NCBI GenBank assembly: GCA_014529385.2
Contig: CM043962.1
Span: forward strand, 41,022,598 to 41,086,597
DNA from: Adiantum capillus-veneris
Lineage: Eukaryota > Streptophyta > Polypodiopsida > Polypodiales > Pteridaceae
Reading direction: 5' to 3'
Length of the DNA: 64,000 nt
Below are positions 13,501 to 25,500 of this stretch, one piece after another (the first letter of the stretch is position 1; each line of letters begins with the position of its first letter). Position numbers and translations under genes: made by a program. Below the pieces are notes generated by a model. The model searched no databases. It saw only the letters and a program-made list of their open reading frames with translations, and was not told the origin of the DNA.

Positions 13501-16500
13501 CTCCATCCTCGCCATAGACACATCAGCCCCAATGTTTTCTCAGTGGCATCATCGCCATCACCACCAGCTTGTGCAAAAATAGCTTGTGTAGCATTTTTGC
13601 ACACCATCGTGAGCACCAAATCCCGGGCGTTTTTCCCATGGTCGCCATCTCCCCCAGATAGCCAGCGTTTTCTACTAACGCTAGAGAAGAACAGTAGCAT
13701 TTTTGGTATTCAGCCCTTGGCAGTAGAAGACAACCAACGTTTTTGGTTTGTGGCCCATATGTAGCAGAGCAATTCAACGTTTCCATTTTCAGCCTGTTTT
13801 GAAGCAAATGCAGCAGCGTTTTCAGCCTTCAGATCGGTAGCCGATTCAGCCCTAGAAGCATTGCAGAAGACCCCCATTTTCAGCCTTCAAAAACGCAGCC
13901 AAAACAGTCATTTTCAGCCACCGAAACAGCCCCGAAAATCAACAGATAGAAGACCACAGATTTCAGCCCTAAAGTCGTCGTCGTCATCCTCGTCGTCGTC
14001 ACCGACATAGTCCCAGCTTGCATCAGTCCATTGCATCGTCATTGTACTTTGTGCAATCAATAAGTAGACCACTCTCGCCGACGAGAGTGGGGCCTTCGGA
14101 GGAGGGTTTTACAACGTCTCTGGTGTCGTATCTCTCTTCTCTCTCTATCTCTCAGTCTCATACACTAACACGCACATTGTCCATTCACTTTGTTCGTGAT
14201 CATAGCACTTTCCACTAAGAACGGAAGGCTCTCCCTTCCATAAGAACTTAAAGGAACCTTGAGCACAGTTTGGAGCACTCATCTTGATCAAAGCGAAAAC
14301 AATCATTCCGTTGCACCTAACATTGGTGCTCTTCTGGGCTCCATCCAAGAGTACCATGACAAGGAAGACTTCCACATCATGAAGCTAGGGCATTGTGACG
14401 CTCTAGTTGGACATGCCTTGGCATACAAGAATGACGCTAGCATTCAGATTTAGAACCGAACCATGACCTTGATGCATAATGGAAAGCGAGTCGGCCTTTA
14501 ATTTCGACTGTCCAAGACCAATCTAGAATGGTTTTAATTTTACTTTGTATTTAGATACTCCTAACTTTGCTTGAAAATACTACTTGTAGATTGTTTGAAA
14601 TAGAACTTATTTGTTTTAAACTTGTCTTGGTGTCGATTGAGTTTATTTGAGTCTAGTTCTGGTTTCAATATGTTTGAAAAACCTCTGGATGACGCACACT
14701 GAGGTTTCGGGAGCATCTAGTTATATTTGGTCCTCAAAACGACGCAAGTTGCATTGTAAATAGAAACCGCCAAACGATGCAGGTTGTGATCCAGGGGCCG
14801 TTTGGTTGTATATATAGCCTTTGAATGTCTCATGGACTAGGTTTCGATTTTGGGGGAGTATTCATGAGAAAGTTTATGTCTATGTCCTGTAATTGCATCT
14901 GGAATCATCTGTGTTGCATCGTGATTTGTGAAGGATATGAATTTGGTGCATCAATAATTCCAAAATTGGATGAGATTGTTGAGTATGTGCAAAAACTAGC
15001 GCCCCTTTTGGTATTTCTTTTTGTATTAATATGTGTTCAGAGTACAAGAGTGTGGGCAGGCGCTCACACTCAGACTCTATGTCCAGATGCTCTGAGTTGT
15101 GAGAGGCCAACCCGCGTATTTAAAGGTTACAAAGGGATGCTAAAAGCAGAGCCCCCAAAAGCTTCAAAAGCTGAAAATCAAAAGCTTTTAAAAGAAAGCA
15201 AAAGCTCTCTCTCACAAGCTCTCTCTTGAGGCCTAAAATAAAGCAAAAAGCTTCTCTCTCTAACTTATGCTGTAATAAAATAAAGCAAGTTAAGCTCTCT
15301 CTTGCTCCCTTGCGTGGAATAAAGCAACCTCAGCGTAAGCTTTTCCTCCAATGCTAGCGTAGCCCAAAAAGCAGAAAACTATCGCACAAAAGTGCCACAT
15401 CATCAACCTGAAAAGCTACCGTTGCCACATGTCCCCTGTTGTCACAAAGTGAGGACATGGTTGCCTGAGAGCAGAAACCCTAACCCTAATCTCTACCAAA
15501 CCCTAATTCTGCCCTAACCTAAACCCTAACCCTAATTTTTGCCAAACCCTAACTCTGCCCTAACCTAAATCCTAACCCTAATTTCTGCCAAACCCTAATT
15601 CTACCATAACCTAACCCTAACTCTAACCCTAAACCTTGCTGATTACTAACGTGGTAGATTTCCGTACGCATTGTGACGTGGCAGTCTGCAAAACGCAGCG
15701 GAATTTGCGGAGGTTGCTTTTTACGGCAGTTTTGGCTACGCAATGGGATGGGAGAGGAAGAGAATCTTTTGCTTTATTTTTAGAAGAAGCTAAAGAGAGC
15801 TTGTGGGAGAAAGAGCCTTTTGTTTTATTCTCAGGCTTTTGATTTTATGCTTTTGGGGCTCTGCTTTTGGCATCCCTTGTAAATAAATAAGTGGCTTGGA
15901 CTCCCACTCTGCAGAACATTTGGACGTAGAGTCTGAGAGTGAGACCCAACCACTCCTGTACTTTGAAGTTTGAACTCAGATTAATACGAAAAGAAATACC
16001 GAAATGGGTGCTAGTCTTTGGGGCCAATATCTCTAATCACGGAACTCCGCCGGGCAAGTGCAAATCTATTGTGAACTTTGAACTGTTTTGAAGTGGTTAT
16101 TTGGTGCTGTCGCAGTCGATTCTTGACTTGGAGTGTCCAAGTCTGTTACAGTGGTATCAGAGCACGGCCGATTTCTCTTCTACGGGAAATCCGATCCCAA
16201 ATTTTTTTTTTCCGCGGCACCTATGGCTTCACGTAAGGATTAGTCGACTCCCTCTGCATCCAGAGATGCGGGAAGGGATCTCAACGAGGATTCTGGCAGA
16301 GAGTATGGCCCGCCTCCGCCTACTCAGGCGGAGCGACAAGAGATGGAGCGTCGTCAATTGATTGGCGATGCAACAAAGATGATGCTCAATTTTGCGAAGG
16401 ACCCAAACTTTGCAAAATATATGAGCGAGACTTCTTTTCAGGAAGTGTAGGAGCAGTGACAGAAAACCACAACACCACCCCCGAAACCCACTCTTAAGAA

Positions 16501-19500
16501 ACTTTCTGCTCACAAGAAATATTCAGAGAAGGAATTAGAAGAGGTGGTGGATGCACGGATTGCTTAGCTTTTTGACGCGCAGAACAAAGCTAAAAAGCAC
16601 GGCAAAAAGCAGAAGAAAGGCATTGACTTCCCGGGATATTTGGATCGTCAGTCGACATTTGATAAGGAAAGAAAACAGAAGAAGCGTGTTCGATTTGAAG
16701 GAGTACCCAGTTCTTCTTCTTCTTCATCTGACAGCTCTTCTAGCTCTTTTGACTTGAGCGAAGAAGATAGAAAAGGCTAAAAGCGAAGCAAGAAACAACG
16801 CTTCGGAAAGGGCAAGAAAAAGAAGAGAGTCTAAATCTTGCCCAGTGAGTGACAGTTCTACAGAGGACTCGTCTACAGACTGTTCAGACTCCGACGACGA
16901 CAATTTTTATGCAAACGAGAAGAATTTTTATAAAGCCAACCGGTATGACTTTCTGGAAGACAAAAGCAAGAAAGTCCGAGACTTTAAGAAAGGTGGACAG
17001 TCAATTAAATTTGACACTTTTTCAGGATATAAAGATGCTTTGAAGGCTGTCTTTTATACAACAGTTTGACATCGCTTTCGCGGGAGGATGCTACTCAGAG
17101 CACTCCAAGATTCGGAGAGCTGCCTCGTATTTTAAGAGGAACGCTCGAACTTGGTGGTCTACACTTCTTTTAAACAAGATTGCGTCAGTTAAATGACTGA
17201 AATTTAAGAAGCTTTTTATTTCTTCTTGGCTAACTCAAGAGTATGAACGCGATATACGAGCTGCTTGGAACCATCTTCTGATGACCAAGAGAGATACAGT
17301 GGATGCTTATTGCGAGAGATTCTCGAGCTCTTTTCTACCCGCCTCTTCCTTCAAGAAGATTTCGTTCAGAGATTAGATTGAGCGCTTTACCTTGGGTCTA
17401 CCTACAGAGATCCGAGATCATTGCTTGGAATAGAAGTTAGCTTGTATTCAGGAGTTGATGGGTCATGCGAAATGGAGTTTTGCCATTCACTCTAGCAGTC
17501 TGACCTACCCCACTGATGAGGTCACGACACAACGAGCCGAACAGACTTCAGCGAATGAAAGTAGAAAGAGAAAGAGCAACCCAGACAAGAAGGATGCACG
17601 ACCCAAGCTTACTCCTCAGGAGAGAGCTCGCCTCATCAGGGAGGGGAAGTGCTTTGGATGCGGGGAACATGGACATATCTCCGCGAAGTGCCCTAAAAAG
17701 GCACAGAAAGGACAGAATGACAAGGATGACGAAAGGCCCGAGAGTTCGAGAGCAGCTGAGAAACGTGGAAGAAAAGGCAAGATGAAAACATGACTGATTC
17801 TGTGGACGAGTACAGAACTTTGCCGAGCTTGGGGCAAAGTGAAAGACCAAGAGGCCCTGATCTTCTTTGATGGAGGAGCCAAGGCCAACTTCATTTCACC
17901 AGAATTGGCGGCGCGGCTCGAGATCAGTCCGATCGGAGGTTGTTCTATCAGCACCCGGTAGTGACGTAGCTATACACCTGTCATTGGTAAACTTCGGTTG
18001 CATTGTCAGGGGTATTTGGGGCATGAGGACTTTTACATAATGTCTTTGGAAGGTTGTGATGTTCACTTCGGAATTTCCTGGTACCACAAGAATAACGCTG
18101 TGGTCGATTATCAGGCGAGGAAAGCGACATTGACTACAGAGAAGGGTAGAACGATTGTACTTGACATTAAACTGAAGGGCGAGTCCGTCCCTATTGTATC
18201 GACTTCGGCCATTTCTAAATTAATGAAATCCAGTCTGTTTGTTTACTCGATCTTTATGAAAGAATTGAGTGATAAGGATAGGACAAATATATCTAAACTT
18301 GATAAAGAACGCCAAGATTTTCTCCACTCTCACGCCGATTGCTTCTTAGAGGGCCTACCAGACCACCTGCTCGTCTTGAAGATCATACCATTGATCTTAT
18401 ACCTGGAAGCACACTACCTAACCGGCCACCTTACCACGTGGGCCGAGCACAGAATGAAGAGATTATGAACTAAGTGAAAGACCTCTTGGAAAAGGGTCTT
18501 GTCTAGCCTAGTACTTCACTGTATTGCTCTCCAGTGTTGTTGGTTTTGAAGAAAGACGGATCTTGGAGAATGTGCATCGATTTATAGAGCTCTCAACAAA
18601 ATCACCATCAAGAACAGATTTCCGGTTCCTAGGATCGATGATATACTCGACAGATTACAGGGATCCTCGTGCTTTAACAGGATTAATTTGAAGAGTAGAT
18701 ATCATCAGATCAGAATCGTGTCGGGAGACGTCTACAAGACAACTTTTCGGACGACTTTTGGGTTATTTGAGTTTTTGGTGATGCCTTTTGGCTTAACACT
18801 AGGTTGGTAATGGGACGCTTTTATGTCGTGGGACACTTTTATGTCCTGTTAAGTGACCATTTTCCTTGAATTATGTCAAGAGTTTCAAAATGGATTTTGA
18901 GGTGCTATCTATCTAGAAAGTTGTCTCATGAGCTGAAAAAAAGACATTTTTTTGGAATATCAATTTCATCTTAGTTGCTTGGTATGCCAGAAGGTCAAGT
19001 TTGACAGGCATATAGCACAAGGATTGTTATAGCCTTTACCCATACCCACCTGCCCCTGGGAAAGTATTGCAATGGATTTCATTTTTTGTTAGGTACAGCG
19101 GAATGAATGTTTGCGCTTTGCTCAAGATGAGTGCTCTGAACTGTGCTCAAGGTTCCTTTTGTTCTTATGGAAGGGAGAGCCTTCCGTTCTTAATGAGAGA
19201 ATGCTATGATCACAAACAAAGTGGTAAACACTGTGAATGAAAGTGTATGAGACTGAGAGAGAGAGAGAAGAGAGATACGACACCAGAGACGTTGTAAAAC
19301 CCTCCTCCGAAGGCCCTGCTCTCGTCGGCGGCGAGAGCGGTCTACTTATGATTGCACAAATTGGTACAAACTGAATGCATGTGACTGATGCAAGTCTAGG
19401 CTATGTCGGCGGCGACGACGGGGATGACGACACCGACCTAAGGGCTGAAATCTGCAATCGTTTATCTACTGTCCAAAAACGCTATGGGCTGAAATCTGGC

Positions 19501-22500
19501 CTGCTTGAAAACGCTAGGAAAACGCTTGTACCTGTCGTCTTTAAGGCTGCAAATCTGCATTTCCTTAGGGCTGAAACTGATGGTCCTTTTGGGCTGAATC
19601 TGCTACTCTTTTAGGGCTGAATTTGTAGGTTCTTTATGGCTGAAAAACGCTGCATGTTGAGGTTCTATCTGTTGAAAACACTAGCCTTATGAAAAACGCC
19701 AGGGCTGCAATCTGGAAAACGCTAGGTCTGGGGGTGTGTGGCGATGATATCCTGATGCAAAAACGCCGAGGATAGGGACTTGCTTGACGATGGTGCTTGA
19801 TGATGAAAACGCTAGATGCTGAGTCTTGCTTGGAGGGGAGAACTGCCAAGGTCTTGCTTGAGAAGTTGCCTGCTGAGCTTGGCTCTTGTTGCCTCTTCTG
19901 CCATTTAGTGCTAACTCTAGTTTACTTATATACAAACTTCGCAAAATTGCCCTACCTACTTTCCAACAAAAGTCACTTAAAAATAATAAGTGAAAAATGT
20001 CAAAAATAGGTAAAATAGGCTAAATGCACTGGAAAATTCCCCTAAAGGATTCTGATGGATTCTATTGGGAATGCTTATGATCATGCTGTGTGCAACCAGA
20101 GGATATGTATCTACACTAAGTGACTGGACATGCACGGTCTGCGAACAGACTCACAAAAGTGCCAGATCACTTCTAAATCTAGACTGACTAGATTGATTGA
20201 ACCCTTGTCGTGCTGTAGCTTGTCCACGGACACATAGGGTTGGATGTGTCACGTGACATTTTTGATCTCCCGAGAACATAGAGTGGTCACAGTGGTATCT
20301 GGACTGTTATTGACAGATTTAGCAAACAGGCTCATTTCATTCCAGTGAAGAAAACAATCGCGGATCACTTAGCGAGACTGTTTGTGGCCCAGATCTTCAG
20401 ATTACATGGCATGCGTGAGACGATTGTCTGTCACAAAGTGATGACGTGGCGGACAGCAGAAACCCTAATTTCTGCCAAAAACCCTAAAATTCCTGCAAAC
20501 CCTAATTTTTGCCAAAAACCCTAAATTCCGGAAATCGCGGAGGCGGATTATTAAAAAAATAATAATAATAAATTTTTTTTTGAAAAATGATGAGCGACGC
20601 GAATTTTGCTTTTGCTTTTTTTTAAAAAAAAAAAAAAAGAGAAAAGACTCTCTAAGAGAGAGAGAGAACTGATGCTTTTGATTTTAAAAGCTTTTGGGGC
20701 TCTGCTTTTGGGCATCCCTTGTAACCTTTAAATTAGTGGTGAGGGCCTCACTTCTCAGAGCATCTGGACGCAGAGTCTGAGAGTGAAACCCTAACCGCTC
20801 TCTTGTACTTTGATGATTGATTAATACAAAAAGAAATACCGAAAGGGGCGCCAGTCTTTGGGGCCAATATCTCTAGGCACGGAACTCCGCCGGGCCAGTG
20901 CAAATCTATTGTGATCTGTGAATTGTTTTGAAGTGGTTATTTGGTGCTGTCGCGGTTGATTCTTGACTTGGAGTGTCCAAGTTTGTTACATTGTCTCCGG
21001 CAAGGACACGAGATTTACGCGTTTGTTTTGGAAGGCAATTTGGGAGAACATTGGCACACGGTTGCATTTCTTGTTATCGTTCCACCCGCAGACTGATGGG
21101 CAAGCAGAGATTGCCAATTCAGTGGTTTTAGATTTATTGAAGTCTTATATCTTGGATCAGAAGACTCAATGGGAAAAGTACTTACCTTTGGTGGAATTCG
21201 CCTACAATAACACGATACACTCTTCAACGGGGAAGGCGCCATTTGAGATTGTTGAAGGTGCTGCGAAGGTTCCACCCTTCCTAAGCACGAAAGATAAGAT
21301 TTTTGAAGCGGATGAGTATACGCGAGACTTAGACACTGCTTTTGCCAAGGTTCGCGAGGCTTTGCAATAATCTCAACAACGACTGAAAAAGGCAGCGGAT
21401 CGCTATCGTCGCGACTTGAAATCGAAGGAGGATGATTGGGTGCTCTTACGTTTTGAGAAGGCACGCCTGAGAAAGAAAAAGGGAAAGGAGAGGCTTTTTC
21501 CAAAGCTTAGTATGCGATACTACGGACCTTTCCAGATCTCTGAAAAGATAAATGATGTCTCCTTTCGATTGAAACTGCCTGACACTTGGAGGATTCACAA
21601 TGCATTTCATGTGAGTCTTGAAACCTTTCAAAGGTGATGTGCCTGATGATGGGGAGCCTGATGACCAACCCGAAGTGGAAGAAAACGAGGAGATCCTTGT
21701 TCCTGAACAGATTTTGGCACATAAGGATACGAAGAATAAAGGTAAAGTCCGAAGGTGGTTCTTGGTTAAGTTCAAGAACTATCCTGCATTGGATGCGAAG
21801 TGGATGGAGGAGGAGGACCTAGCAGATACTCTTCAGATTGTGAAACTTTACCTCGAGGCTTTTGGTTTAGCATAGTCTACTCCAAATGGAACCCAAAATT
21901 CAACTTGGCCGGAGATCTGGTGCAGTGGGATGCACAAGAGGGGAGTTACTCCGCTCCTTTGTCAAGAGATGCCTCGATTTTGATACTAGAGTCACTGATG
22001 TCTCTTTGAGCTTCAGGGATACTGAGAGCTGACAATATTCTGCTGTATGACTTTATGAAATGGAATTCTTGAATATGATACTGATTTGTTCTTGACTTCT
22101 TTTTAAGTGCAGGAACTGATAGACGAAATGACTGCAGCATTTTGGTCTACTTGATCTCGAATAGACATGGTTGCAATAGGGTTTAGTCAATCGGACATCA
22201 ATGAGGTCCCGACTGAATCGAGATGCGATTGCTCTCTACATTGCCGATAAATCATGGTCTAAGATCCGAATGAATGTTGAATGTCATGTGATGTCCTGTG
22301 ATGTCGTGTGATGTGACCGTCGATTGGTACATGTGCTAGATGTGTGTTCCTATTACGTAGGTGCTAATAGTCAGTGTTTGCTAAGACGGTTTATGGCCTC
22401 TGTTTGTTTTGCAGGCGTAATTGAGGGCGATTACAATACTTTCAAGAGGGGGGTATGTCTCAAAGTGATGACGTGGCTGTCCTAGAGCAGAACTCCTAAC

Positions 22501-25500
22501 CCTAAATTCTGCCAAACCCTAATTCTGTCCTAACTAAACCCTAACCCTAATTTTTGCCAAATCCTAATTTTGCCATAACCTAAACCCTAACCCTAATTTA
22601 TGCCAAACCCTAATTCTGCCCTAACCTAACCCTAACCCTAAACCCTGTTGATTGTTGACGTGGCAGATTTTCGTACGCATGCTGACGTGGCAGCCCGCAA
22701 AACGCGGCGGAATTTGCGGAGGTTGCTTTTTACGGCAGTTTTGGTTGCTTTTTGGCTACGCAATGGGATGGGAGAGGGAGAGAATCTTTTGCTTTATTTT
22801 TAGAAGCTCAAGAGAGCTTGTGGGAGAAAAAGCCTTTGCTTTATTTTCAAGCTTTTGATTTTAAGCTTTTGGGGCTCTGCTTTTGGCATCCCTTGTAAAT
22901 AAATAAGTGGCTTGGGCTCCCACTCTCCAGAGCATCTGGACGCAGAGTCTAAGAGTGAGACCTAACCACTCCTGTACTTTGAACTCAGATTAATACAAAA
23001 AGAAATACTGAAAGGGGCGTCAGTCTTTGGGGCCAATATCTCTAGGCACGAGACTCCGTCGGGCCAATGTAAATCTATTGTGAACTGTCAGGTGCAACGG
23101 AATGAATGTTGTATTTTCTCAAGATTAGTGATCTTTATTGCTCAAGGTTCCTTTTAGTTCTTAGGGAAGGAGAGAGCCTTCCGTCTTATGGAGAGTGCTA
23201 TGATCACGAACAAAGTGAGTGGATTGTGCGTGCAAGTGAATGAGACTGAGAGGAGGAGAGAGAAGAGATACGACACCCGAGAGGTTGTAAAACCCTCCTC
23301 CGAAGGCCGCACTCTCGTCGGCGAGAGTGGTCTACTTTGATTGCACAAAGGTGTACAATGCGTATGCAATGGAATGATGCAATGGGACTATGCCGATGAC
23401 GACGACGACGACTTGATGGCTGAAATCTGGAATCTTCTAATCGCTAAATTCAGGGACTGTTTCGGTGGCTGAAAATGACTGTTTTGGCTGCGTTTTCTTG
23501 GCTGAAAATGGGGGGAACATCTGCAACCGTCTAGGGGCTGATCTGCTACTGCGTCATAGGCTGAAAACTGCGAGAATCCAACTGCTGAATTCTGCGTTTT
23601 TGCTATTGCTGAGCTGTCGTTTTTGACAAGGCTGAAAAAACGCTGAATCTGCATTGATGCTGGCGTTTTTGTCAAGGGCTTAAAAACGCTGGCTGGGATG
23701 TATCTGCTGAGGTTAGAACGTCAGGCAAGAGGACTTGTCGGCGATGGCTTGCTGGGAGGAAACGCCAAAGGGAAGGAGTGGATGGCGAGGGTCTACTGCT
23801 GAGGGGGGGTACTGCTGAGAAGTTGCTTGTTGAGCGGGAAGCTCCTGCAGCCTCTTCTGCCAAAAAGTGCTAACTTGGGTTTGCTTATATATTAACTTAG
23901 CAAAACTCCCCTACCTACTTTTGTTTGAAAGTCACTTAAAAATAATAAGTGAAAATCCCAATAATTAGGAAAATAGTCTAAATGCATTGGAAAATTCCCC
24001 TAACTGATGCTAATGGATTCTGATGGGAATTCCGATGATCATGCTGTGTGCAACCGGAGGATATGTATCTATGCTAAGTGACTGGGCATGCACGGTCTAC
24101 GAATAGACTCACTAAAGTGCCAGATCACTGCTAATCTAACTTGACTGAACTGAGTGAACCCTGCTGTGGTGTAGCTTGTCCACGGACACATAGGGTTGGG
24201 ATGTGTCACGTGACATGAACTGTGAACTGTTTTGAAGTGGTTATTTGGTGCTGTCGCGGTCGATTCTTGACTTGGAGTGTCCAAGTGTGTTACACCTGCC
24301 GTACACAGGCTGCCACGTTAGCAATGCCAGCAATATTTCTGTCCAGCAGCCAGTAGGGAGTGTATGGGTGTGTGTTGTGGCACGCCATGTCACCAGTTTG
24401 TGACAAGGGTGATGCCACAAGTTAGTGACGTGGCACAAGATGGGTCAGGGTTTGTAATTCTAAACCTCCAACTTGCAAAATATGGTCGAGGGGCCTAAAA
24501 CCTGAAGATGAAGAAACCCTAAAATTGTGCAAGGAGTTGATGTGGAAAAACCATACTGGTGGCCCTAAAAAGGCGGTAGGCTGATGATGCGGCAGGCTGT
24601 ATGAAATTCCGCGATTTGCGCTGGCTGTTTTTGGCACCATTTTTTGGCTCAGATGTTCTCTCTCTCTCTCTCGATAGTTTCCTACGACGTTAAAATTCTC
24701 TTTTTCTTCTTCTTCTCTCTCTCTCTCTCTCTCTCTCAGTTCAGTTGTTTCGAAGTGCTAAAAGTTTATTCCAGTCTATTCTTTTAGTTGGCAGAGCACG
24801 TGGCATCGTGGTGCCATCCCGTTAGAGTCACTGCAAAAGTTGTCAGCCCAAAAGGGTTCCATTTTGGTATGGAACATGCTTCAGTGCGCAGGGAGGAGGA
24901 GATTACATGTCAAATTGAAATGTCAACATTCAGAAATCAAGAGAAATTCGCTTCCCAAAAGACTAAGCTTTGTGAGCCATAGTAAAAGCTTAAGGGGTGT
25001 TACACCCCAGGATTTATGTAGGGTGCTTCAACACAACCTGATGATTTAGGAGTTTCAAGGCCGTAGTCCAATCCACTTGTGTTGAGGAACACAATTACTA
25101 TTTGAAGGTTAAAGCACATATCTATTTGTAGAATTTGATTCTAATGTTGCAGACTACCTCTTGATGTAGGCCAAATGATGCTCTATATAATCATCTTTAA
25201 ATGCTTCTCTCCAGAGCCTATATAAAAGCCCACAATGTGGCTCATTTTGCTTGGCGAGTTGAAGCTTTCTAGTGTTCTCATCATAATGCTTCAATTGTCT
25301 ATCTACCATGGCACAGTCAAAACATATTATCATCTTGTTGTACTTTGCTCGCGATGTGATGTCTGCTATCCTTGTTATGTGCTCTTCAGCTGCTCATTCT
25401 TGCTGTTGAGTGTTAGTTGGCATTGGGGCGAGAATTGACTCGTAAGCTAGTCAGGTCAGGGGATTGAAGCCCGAGAGGTCTTTGGGAGAGAATGGATCTG

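Larger units (their letters stand above)
8194..14322 (+). mobile_element. Element C: gag/protease-only LTR retrotransposon, non-autonomous
   Basis: Complete unit: 5' LTR 8194-9622 and 3' LTR 13063-14322, both TGTCACGTGA...CCTAACA. The primer site TGGTATCAGCGC lies at 9624-9635 and the polypurine tract AAAAGGAGGAGA at 13051-13062. A perfect 5-bp TSD TTGGT flanks it (8189-8193 and 14323-14327). The 3.4 kb interior has gag and protease but no RT, RNase H or integrase, the layout described for TR-GAG-type elements. It must have been mobilised by enzymes from another element. Two solo LTRs of the family lie nearby. Confidence 0.88.
8041..14453 (+). pseudogene. Element A retropepsin, split by element C
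   Basis: The left part (8041-8193) reads [14 protein letters not shown], a retropepsin active-site region in which the catalytic Asp is replaced by Tyr. The right part (14328-14453) continues in frame with [19 protein letters not shown], the second protease strand block. The two join exactly when element C and one TTGGT copy are ignored. A TAG lies in the left part and a stop follows at 14453. Confidence 0.62.
18975..21873 (+). pseudogene. Element B integrase plus chromodomain, in three pieces
   Basis: Piece 1 (18975-19086): C-L-V-C-Q-K-V-K-F and W-E-S-I-A-M-D-F-I. Piece 2 (20264-20428), after the C solo [16 protein letters not shown] to H-G-M-R-E-T-I-V. Piece 3 (from 20996), after the B solo [23 protein letters not shown], then the GPY/F block [10 protein letters not shown]. 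After a one-base shift near 21617 comes a chromodomain ([10 protein letters not shown], then K-W-M-E-E-E-D-L) ending at TAG 21873-21875. Chromodomains are thought to direct such elements to marked chromatin. Two insertions, one TAG after A-L-Q and the shift destroy function. Confidence 0.85.
15440..24294 (+). mobile_element. Element B: Ty3-gypsy chromovirus, internally deleted and thrice invaded
   Basis: LTRs 15440-16150 and 22456-24294 (the latter interrupted) run TGTC...GTTACA. The tRNA-iMet primer site TGGTATCAGAGC is at 16152-16163 and a purine tract AAGAGGGGGGTA precedes the 3' LTR. The flanks CCTGT (15435-15439) and CCTGC (24295-24299) look like a TSD with one mutation. Order gag, protease, RT, integrase, chromodomain identifies a chromovirus. 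RNase H and most of RT are missing. Nested: C solo LTR 19087-20258, B solo LTR 20429-20990, C solo LTR 23086-24215. Confidence 0.88.
5640..24826 (+). mobile_element. Element A: old Ty3-gypsy LTR retrotransposon, host of the nest
   Basis: Diverged LTR copies lie at about 5640-6749 and 24340-24826. Shared blocks include CGAGGGGCCTAAAACCT, AATTCCGCGATTTGCGCTGG and a final TCTATTCTTTT segment. A degenerate tRNA-iMet primer site TGGTATTAAAGC (6751-6762) follows the left LTR. Internally only gag (7070-7630) and a protease split by element C remain; no RT or integrase of A was found. Strong LTR divergence and loss of pol make it the oldest layer. The outer LTR starts and the TSD could not be fixed. 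Confidence 0.72.

Noticed and set aside
14825-15229. 134-codon + strand open frame
   Set aside because: Most of it is antisense to a diverged B-type LTR, and no protein family is recognised.
15478-15628. Chromosome end (telomere)
   Set aside because: The CCCTAA units are degenerate, short and lie inside LTRs that also recur at 20429 and 22456.
18810-18974. Spliceosomal intron within element B pol
   Set aside because: RT lacks its C-terminal half and RNase H is absent on both sides, so the stretch replaces coding sequence instead of interrupting it.
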